Shown: positions 58,574 to 64,000 of the stretch, one piece after another
Position numbering within the stretch: the stretch's first letter is position 1
Layout: each line of letters starts with the position of its first letter
Origin: Shewanella halifaxensis HAW-EB4
Lineage (GTDB): Bacteria > Pseudomonadota > Gammaproteobacteria > Enterobacterales > Shewanellaceae
Direction of reading: 5' to 3'
Assembly: GCF_000019185.1 (NCBI RefSeq)
Contig: NC_010334.1
Span: forward strand, 1,984,001 to 2,048,000
DNA: 64,000 bases
Notes under the pieces: generated by a model
The model's input: only the letters and a program-made list of their open reading frames with translations
Told to the model about the DNA's origin: nothing
Databases searched by the model: none
Translations under genes and position numbers: made by a program

Positions 58574-59233
58574 TTAAATGTCGACTTTATCCATCTCGAG
58601 TTGCTGTAAGGAAATGACAGCTTGAGTACGATTTCTTACACCAAGCTTTCTAAATATCGCTGTAGCATGTGCCTTAATGGTGGCTTCTGACACGCCGAGG
58701 TCATAGGCAATTTGTTTATTGAGTAAGCCTTCTGCAAACATCTGCAGCACTTTATATTGCTGGGGAGTGAGATCGGCTAACTTACTGGCCATTTGATTCG
58801 TTTCATCTTCATTGATCTCTTGAAGCTCAACGCCTTGAGGCAACCAAATATCACCAAATAGTACCGCTTCTAATGCTTCGGCTAAGGTTTCCATAGAAGA
58901 AGATTTTGGAATAAACCCAGAGCTACCATAATGAATAGCGCGGCTTATTGTGAGGTTATCTTCATGAGCGGAGATCACCACAACGGGTAACTCCTGAAAA
59001 TGCGTTCTTAGGTGGATCAGCGTTGAGTAGCCATGGGAACCAGGCATCTGCAGATCTAATAACACCACATCATATTCAATGTCACTGCTCTCGAGTAGGG
59101 CTTGTAGTGCGTCGGCACTATCTGCTTCAAACCATTGTGTATTTTTAAACTCAGACGACAAAGCTTGTCTCAGTGCGTTTCTAAATAACGGATGGTCATC
59201 TGCAATAATAATATTTAAATTTTCAGGCTTCAT
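58574..59233 (-). CDS. crbR: CrbR-type LuxR-family response regulator
   Basis: A 219-residue response regulator. The receiver has LNIIIADDHPLFRNALRQAL at the start (acidic pocket), the phosphorylated Asp in VVLLDLQMPGSHG and Lys in GFIPKSSS. A LuxR/GerE DNA-binding domain ends the protein (LTPQQYKVLQMFAEGLLNKQ in part, LGVSEATIKAHATAIFRKLG). It is the expected partner of CrbS and would activate acs. I prefer the ATG at 59231-59233, where the receiver begins; a TTG at 59275 would add 14 unlike residues. Convergent with the oxidase gene. Confidence 0.88.
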   Translation of the reverse strand: MKPENLNIIIADDHPLFRNALRQALSSEFKNTQWFEADSADALQALLESSDIEYDVVLLDLQMPGSHGYSTLIHLRTHFQELPVVVISAHEDNLTISRAIHYGSSGFIPKSSSMETLAEALEAVLFGDIWLPQGVELQEINEDETNQMASKLADLTPQQYKVLQMFAEGLLNKQIAYDLGVSEATIKAHATAIFRKLGVRNRTQAVISLQQLEMDKVDI

Positions 59234-59461
59234 GGCTTTATAAGGTTGTTTTGGTTGCGCGTGAAGATGATTCAATGTAACAGATAAATGACCGGGGATT
59301 CTATGGCTTTAGCTTGGAAAAGGGATTATTTAGTAAAATAGTTGCTGAAGTTAGACTTAAGTCTAAAGCAAAAAATGTGATGGCTTTAATACGTGAACGC
59401 AGTCGGTCCGGAAAAGCACAGGACCAAAAAACAGGCCCTGACTGAGTTTCTTTCTGCCTGT

Positions 59462-59884
59462 TTATAGCGGCCAAACAGCTGTGGGCTTTCTCTGTTCATC
59501 AACTGCAACGAAAGTAAATACGCCACGAATAGCGTGCTCTCTTAGATCTTGATACATGTCCTCAACAAAAATGTTTACTTCAACTTTGATTGAGGTGTTG
59601 CCTACATGAATGACTCTAGCAATAATTTCGGCTAATGAGCCCGCAGGGATAGGCTTGTTAAAATCAATTCTATCAGAGCTCACCGTCACTAAGGTTTTGC
59701 GGCAAAAGCGGGTTGCAGCGATAAAGGCGGTTTCATCCATCCAGGCTAAAGCCTCACCACCAAATAAGGTATTGTGATGATTAGTAATAGAGGGGAACAC
59801 TGCTTTGATAACGCGAGCTTCAGATTGTTCGATTCGAAGGGCAACGTCTTCGGGAAATTGCGTGGGAGTTTGAGATAAAGGCAT
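59462..59884 (-). CDS. Acyl-CoA thioesterase (hot-dog fold)
   Basis: A 140-residue hot-dog thioesterase of the YciA/BFIT-like group. It has NHHNTLFGGEALAWMDETAF with the catalytic region, and FNKPIPAGSLAEIIARVIHVG. It hydrolyses acyl-CoA, with substrate range not readable from sequence. I start at the ATG at 59882-59884, giving MPLSQTPTQFPED; an upstream TTG would add 11 residues. A weak hairpin (near 59427-59462) overlaps its stop region. Confidence 0.88.
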   Translation of the reverse strand: MPLSQTPTQFPEDVALRIEQSEARVIKAVFPSITNHHNTLFGGEALAWMDETAFIAATRFCRKTLVTVSSDRIDFNKPIPAGSLAEIIARVIHVGNTSIKVEVNIFVEDMYQDLREHAIRGVFTFVAVDEQRKPTAVWPL

Positions 59885-60082
59885 ACGGCAACCTATGGTT
59901 ATGCATTTGAAGTACAATATTGTAGCTGTTTTTGTAATTTAATAACAGATTAGGCGAGCTTTAGCTTGAATAAATAGAGTGGTTTAGAGACCAGTTATTT
60001 GCTAATAGTTTGAAAGTAAAAGCTATATAGTTATAACTTTTTTAGGCGGTAGAATAGTGAACTTGATAAAAAGTGTAATAAA

Positions 60083-60115
60083 AAAACGTACCGACTTAGT
60101 GAGTGGGTACGTTTT
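60083..60115 (-). terminator. Terminator after aroH
   Basis: 10-base perfect stem AAAACGTACC/GGTACGTTTT with a 13-base loop, preceded by an A run that gives a T run on the minus strand. Confidence 0.8.
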
Positions 60116-60153
60116 CTTTAAGTTAAGCTAAATTACTGGTCTTACCCTTACTG

Positions 60154-61215
60154 TTATTTTAGCAATTCCATTCTCACACGTGATGCTTTGGCTAAATCAC
60201 GAAGTAAGATTTCTGAGTCTTCCCAGTGGATACAAGCATCTGTAATACTCTTACCGTATGTGAGCTGCTCGCCAGCAACCACTTTTTGGTTACCTTCTTC
60301 GATAAAGCTTTCAGCCATAATGCCGGCGATAGCGGTTTCGCCATTAACCATCTGCTGCATAATAGACTCTGCAACATTAAGCTGTTCTTTATGCATCTTG
60401 CGGCTGTTACCATGGCTAAAGTCGACAACCATACGCTGGGTGACACCCACGCTCTTGAGCTGTTTCGCTACTTTTTGAATATCGTCGCTATGGTAGTTTG
60501 GCTCTTTACCACCACGTAAAATAATGTGACCAAATGGGTTACCATGAGTACGGTAAACAGCCATAGCACCATCTTTATCTGGTGAGTAGAAGATGTGCGG
60601 TGCTTGCGCGGCGCGAACGGCATCAACTGCAATATCGATATTGCCATCGGTACCATTTTTAAAGCCTACCGGGCAAGAAAGCGCTGAAGCCATCTCGCGG
60701 TGAATTTGACTTTCAGTGGTACGAGCACCAATAGCACCCCAAGTAATCAAGTCGGCAATATACTGACCGTTAACCATATCTAAAAACTCAGTCGCGATAG
60801 GCAACTTCAGTTCTGTAATTTGTTGCAATAGGTGACGCGCTTTACGTAGGCCTTTATTAGGGCTAAAACTGCCATCTAGGTCTGGGTCAGAAATAAGCCC
60901 TTTCCAGCCAACTGTGGTACGAGGCTTCTCAAAGTAAACGCGCATTAAGATGCATAAATCATCTTTATATTGCTGGTGAAGCTTAGCTAGGCGCTGAGCG
61001 TAATCGAGCGCGGCTTCTGTGTCGTGGATTGAACATGGACCAATAATCACAAGTAAACGTTGGTCTTCACCATTAATAATGGCTTCAACTTCATTGCGTT
61101 GCTGGACTAGGTAGTCAGCGGCATCTTGTGTTAAAGGATATTCAGAAGCGAGTTGTGCAGGTGAAATTACCTTACATAAAAGGGAGGTGCGTAGTTCGTC
61201 TGTTTTAATGGTCAT
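60154..61215 (-). CDS. aroH: 3-deoxy-7-phosphoheptulonate synthase, Trp-type
   Basis: First enzyme of the shikimate pathway, condensing PEP and erythrose-4-phosphate; 353 residues. Class I motifs: LLVIIGPCSIHD (metal-binding Cys), YFEKPRTTVGWKGLISDPDL, WGAIGARTTESQIHREMAS, GFKNGTDGN and VVDFSHGNSRK. Several stretches (MTIKTDELRT start, ASALSCPVGFKNGTDGNIDI, TAIAGIMAESF) follow E. coli AroH rather than AroG or AroF, so feedback by tryptophan is likely (inference by resemblance). I saw no TrpR operator upstream. Confidence 0.85.
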   Translation of the reverse strand: MTIKTDELRTSLLCKVISPAQLASEYPLTQDAADYLVQQRNEVEAIINGEDQRLLVIIGPCSIHDTEAALDYAQRLAKLHQQYKDDLCILMRVYFEKPRTTVGWKGLISDPDLDGSFSPNKGLRKARHLLQQITELKLPIATEFLDMVNGQYIADLITWGAIGARTTESQIHREMASALSCPVGFKNGTDGNIDIAVDAVRAAQAPHIFYSPDKDGAMAVYRTHGNPFGHIILRGGKEPNYHSDDIQKVAKQLKSVGVTQRMVVDFSHGNSRKMHKEQLNVAESIMQQMVNGETAIAGIMAESFIEEGNQKVVAGEQLTYGKSITDACIHWEDSEILLRDLAKASRVRMELLK

Positions 61216-61346
61216 TCAAAATACCGAGCGTTCGTATGGGCTTTAGCCTGATTACTTCGGATTATAACTAATAGTTTGGCTGTGCACAGTGGCAATTGCC
61301 TTAAAAGTGACGCTAATTTTGACAATCGCGATAATTATTTGATGTT

Positions 61347-61379
61347 AATTAAAGGCTTTTATTCTAAAAGCCTTTAATT
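61347..61379 (-). terminator. Terminator after ppsR
   Basis: Perfect 14-base stem AATTAAAGGCTTTT with loop ATTCT, 25 bases beyond the ppsR stop; A/T-rich flanks on both sides. Confidence 0.75.
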
Positions 61380-61404
61380 TTGGCCCTATAAATATGTACA
61401 GAGA

Positions 61405-62217
61405 TTAGAACATATGGCGCTTTAATCCGGTGATCTCTAAGATTTTAGTGGCGATCTCTTCTACGGAGTGATTGGTGGTGTTCACAAAAGGAATACGCTC
61501 TTTTTGGTACATCATTTCGACCTCTTTAACTTCCATACGGCATTGACGCAGCGAAGAATAGCGGCTGTTAGACATTCGACTGTGGCGAATTTCATGGAGA
61601 CGTTCCGGATCAATCGTGAGTCCAAATAACTTACCTTTGTTACGTTTTAAGGCGTCGGGAAGTTTTAAGTTATCCATGTCATCTTCGGTAAATGGATAGT
61701 TGGCCGCTTTTATACCAAATTGCATAGAAAGGTAGAGGCTCGACGGGGTTTTACCGCAGCGAGACACACCTAATAATATCAGATCAGCTTTATCCATATG
61801 TTTCATGGTTTGGCCATCATCATTTTCCATAGCGTAGTTAATAGCATCGATACGTGCTTCATAACCTTCATTGGCTTTACCATGAGTACGATGCATTGCA
61901 GGAGTAGCAGCAATACCTAGTTGTTTCTCTAATGGCGCCACAAAAGTGTTCAAAAAGTCGTAATCTAAGCCTTCACTGCTATAGATGACATCACGGATCT
62001 CTGGTTTCACGATGGAATGGAAAACCAGAGGTCGTTCACCTGTTGTAATAAAACAATCATTTATTTGAGCCTTAACGGCTTCAGCTTTCGCTTCCGTTTC
62101 GACGAACGGGATTGTAAGTGCATCAAATTCCAAAGGAAACTGAGAAAGTACCGCATGGCCGAATACCTCAGCTGTGATCGCTGTCCCATCTGAGATATAA
62201 AATACTTTACGCAACAT
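61405..62217 (-). CDS. ppsR: PEP synthase regulatory protein (bifunctional kinase/pyrophosphorylase)
   Basis: A 270-residue DUF299 protein that phosphorylates PEP synthase on threonine using ADP and reverses this with Pi, switching PpsA off and on. Signatures: VFYISDGTAITAEVFGHAVL at the start and the P-loop-like ILLGVSRCGKTPSSLYLS. I start at the ATG at 62215-62217 with AAGAGGTC upstream. The open frame to 62370 adds 51 residues that overlap the divergent ppsA start and are not family-like. It is divergent from ppsA across about 126 bases, the standard arrangement. Confidence 0.96.
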   Translation of the reverse strand: MLRKVFYISDGTAITAEVFGHAVLSQFPLEFDALTIPFVETEAKAEAVKAQINDCFITTGERPLVFHSIVKPEIRDVIYSSEGLDYDFLNTFVAPLEKQLGIAATPAMHRTHGKANEGYEARIDAINYAMENDDGQTMKHMDKADLILLGVSRCGKTPSSLYLSMQFGIKAANYPFTEDDMDNLKLPDALKRNKGKLFGLTIDPERLHEIRHSRMSNSRYSSLRQCRMEVKEVEMMYQKERIPFVNTTNHSVEEIATKILEITGLKRHMF

Positions 62218-62343
62218 TTTGACCTCTTGTAGTAATAAAATTACAAATAAAATTATACATTTACGCTTCTTGCCATGGAGTGTAAGATGCTGTTGCTCTC
62301 GTGTGAAGAGCCACATTAAAATATACTTGCGGAGATAAGAACT

Positions 62344-64000
62344 GTGCAGCAATACGTACTCTGGTATCAAGAATTAGGCATGGGTGACGTCAACAAGGTA
62401 GGCGGTAAGAACGCTTCTCTTGGAGAGATGATTAGCAATCTATCAAACGCAGGCGTTCAAGTGCCTGGTGGATTTGCGACAACATCTTTTGCGTTCAATG
62501 AATTTCTTGAACAAAGTGGACTAAACCAGAAGATATACGAAATTCTAGAAACTCTAGATGTAGATGACGTGAATGCACTCGCTACAGCAGGAGCACAGAT
62601 CAGACAGTGGGTTATCGATACCCCGTTCCACCCAGAATTTGAGCAAGCGGTACGTGAGTCTTACGACAAGCTTAGCTCTGAAACAAATGACGCATCATTT
62701 GCAGTTCGCTCTTCAGCAACAGCAGAAGATATGCCAGATGCATCATTTGCTGGTCAACAAGAAACTTTCCTAAACGTTAAGGGTTATGAAGCCGTGTTAG
62801 AAGCAACTAAGCATGTATTTGCTTCTTTGTTTAATGACCGTGCTATTTCATACCGTGTTCACCAAGGTTACGACCATAAAGGCGTCGCACTATCAGCGGG
62901 TGTTCAGCGCATGGTGCGTTCAGATAAAGCGGCTTCTGGTGTTATGTTCACCATGGACACTGAGTCTGGCAACAATGACGTGGTATTTATTACTTCTTCA
63001 TTCGGCCTAGGTGAGATGGTTGTTCAAGGTGCGGTTAACCCTGACGAATTTTATGTTCATAAGCCAACTTTGGTTGCAGGACATAAAGCGGTTGTACGCC
63101 GTAACATCGGTAGCAAGCTTATCCAGATGGTGTATTCAGACGATGAATCTCATGGTAAGCAAGTTAAGATTGAAGATATCGCTGCTGACAAGCGTCGTGA
63201 ATTCTCAATTAACGATGCTGAAGTACAAGAACTTGCTAAGCAAGCAATGACTATCGAGAAGCACTACGGTCGTCCAATGGACATCGAATGGGCTAAAGAC
63301 GGTAACGACGGTAAGTTGTATATCGTACAGGCTCGTCCTGAAACTGTTCGTTCTCGTGAAGATGTACAGCTAATTGAACGTTACCACCTTAAGACTCAAG
63401 GTGACGTCGTTTGTGAAGGCCGTGCAATTGGTCACAAGATTGGTAAAGGTGTCGCTAAGGTACTTAAGTCAATCGAAGACATGGATCAAATTCAACCAGG
63501 TGATGTGTTAGTTACCGACATGACGGACCCAGATTGGGAGCCAATCATGAAGCGTGCAAGCGCGATTGTAACTAACCGTGGTGGCCGTACTTGTCACGCC
63601 GCGATTATCGCACGTGAGCTTGGCGTTCCTGCTGTTGTTGGTTGTGGCGACGTAACTGAGCGTATCAAAAATGGCCAAGAGATTACCGTTTCTTGTGCTG
63701 AAGGTGACACAGGCCTTATCTACAATGGTCTACAAGACTTTGAAGTGATTTCATCACGTGTAGATTCAATGCCTGAATTGCCAATGAAGATTACGATGAA
63801 CGTGGGTAACCCAGACCGCGCATTTGACTTTGCACGTCTACCTAACGAAGGTGTTGGTCTTGCACGTCTTGAGTTCATCATCAATCGCATGATTGGTATT
63901 CACCCTAAAGCATTGCTTGAGTTCAACGACCAAACTGCAGAGCTTCAACAAGAGATCCACGAGATGATCGCGGGTTATGAATCTCCAGTTGAATTTTACG
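62344..64000 (+). CDS. ppsA: Phosphoenolpyruvate synthase (3' end outside window)
   Basis: Converts pyruvate and ATP to PEP, AMP and Pi for gluconeogenesis. 552 of about 790 residues are visible. The start is GTG (VQQYVLWYQELGMGDVNKVG), 9 bases after GGAG. The N-terminal ATP-binding domain has VRSSATAEDMPDASFAGQQE and DIEWAKDG. The swivelling phosphohistidine domain has GGRTCHAAIIARELGVPAVV with His418 as the phosphorylated residue. The PEP/pyruvate-binding barrel begins near residue 480 and is cut by the window edge. Control by PpsR is expected. Confidence 0.97.
   Translation, partial: MQQYVLWYQELGMGDVNKVGGKNASLGEMISNLSNAGVQVPGGFATTSFAFNEFLEQSGLNQKIYEILETLDVDDVNALATAGAQIRQWVIDTPFHPEFEQAVRESYDKLSSETNDASFAVRSSATAEDMPDASFAGQQETFLNVKGYEAVLEATKHVFASLFNDRAISYRVHQGYDHKGVALSAGVQRMVRSDKAASGVMFTMDTESGNNDVVFITSSFGLGEMVVQGAVNPDEFYVHKPTLVAGHKAVVRRNIGSKLIQMVYSDDESHGKQVKIEDIAADKRREFSINDAEVQELAKQAMTIEKHYGRPMDIEWAKDGNDGKLYIVQARPETVRSREDVQLIERYHLKTQGDVVCEGRAIGHKIGKGVAKVLKSIEDMDQIQPGDVLVTDMTDPDWEPIMKRASAIVTNRGGRTCHAAIIARELGVPAVVGCGDVTERIKNGQEITVSCAEGDTGLIYNGLQDFEVISSRVDSMPELPMKITMNVGNPDRAFDFARLPNEGVGLARLEFIINRMIGIHPKALLEFNDQTAELQQEIHEMIAGYESPVEFY

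Noticed and set aside
60192..60656. Multiple overlapping ORFs inside aroH
   Set aside because: All are out of frame with a strongly conserved DAHP synthase and lack start signals.
61216..61346. TrpR operator upstream of aroH
   Set aside because: No sequence close to the GTACTAGTT-type palindrome is present.
62218..62370. 51-residue extension of PpsR
   Set aside because: Not family-like, overlaps the divergent ppsA start, and the internal ATG has a good Shine-Dalgarno sequence.

Overview
Organism and type of region: gene content, gene order and base use point to a marine gammaproteobacterium of the Shewanella type (inference). The evidence is the tol-pal-cpoB block followed by a tRNA-Lys array, rnt beside motY, CrbS/CrbR around acs, a DcaP-like porin, a split trpG/trpD with fused trpCF, and many M28/S9 secreted peptidases. 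The window is chromosomal housekeeping DNA. I see no prophage, no complete insertion sequence, no CRISPR array and no rRNA. Layout: 1-6.2 kb is the trp operon on the minus strand (trpE-G-D-CF-B, with trpB running off the left edge). It is headed by a leader peptide gene with three consecutive Trp codons and an attenuator hairpin. 6.6-8.9 kb is a four-gene plus-strand operon of two DUF1538 membrane proteins (UmpA/UmpB-type cation/proton antiporter subunits), a PII-like protein and a CBS-pair protein; the two membrane genes are joined by a serial chain of stop-start (TAATG) junctions. 9-18.9 kb holds single genes: a long RecX-like protein, an unrecognised Cys-rich protein, a PEBP protein, a membrane-anchored glutaredoxin, an S51 peptidase, a DUF748 protein, a 2Fe-2S reductase, DUF445, VOC and CHMI-like proteins. 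19-29.3 kb has asnB, an M28 lipoprotein peptidase, nagD, a GGDEF protein whose signal peptide lies in another frame, a DUF1254/DUF1214 protein and the Kch potassium channel. 29.5-29.9 kb is a non-coding element with terminal inverted repeats. 30-36.8 kb has purMN, upp, an NhaC-like transporter, a 2-Cys peroxiredoxin, rnt and motY. 36.9-37.1 kb carries a strong candidate small RNA gene. 37.5-39.6 kb is a prolyl oligopeptidase lipoprotein. 39.9-45 kb is ybgC-tolQRAB-pal-cpoB. 45.1-46.7 kb has seven intact tRNA-Lys genes and four decayed copies. 47.3-52.7 kb has a porin, grxA, radD and acs. 52.9-59.2 kb holds crbS and crbR around a repeat lipoprotein and a PuuB-like oxidase. 59.5-64 kb has a thioesterase, a Trp-type DAHP synthase (aroH), ppsR and divergent ppsA, which runs off the right edge. 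How the genes work together: aroH feeds chorismate synthesis and the trp operon drains it to tryptophan. CrbS/CrbR is the known type of regulator for acs, which makes acetyl-CoA from acetate. PpsR and PpsA switch PEP synthesis, and purM/purN/upp make nucleotides. The Tol-Pal genes form one envelope machine. Most rewarding for follow-up: the TAATG chain in the ump operon, the candidate sRNA beside motY, the decaying tRNA-Lys array, the frame break in the GGDEF gene, the 13-residue-repeat lipoprotein, and the inverted repeat between acs and crbS.
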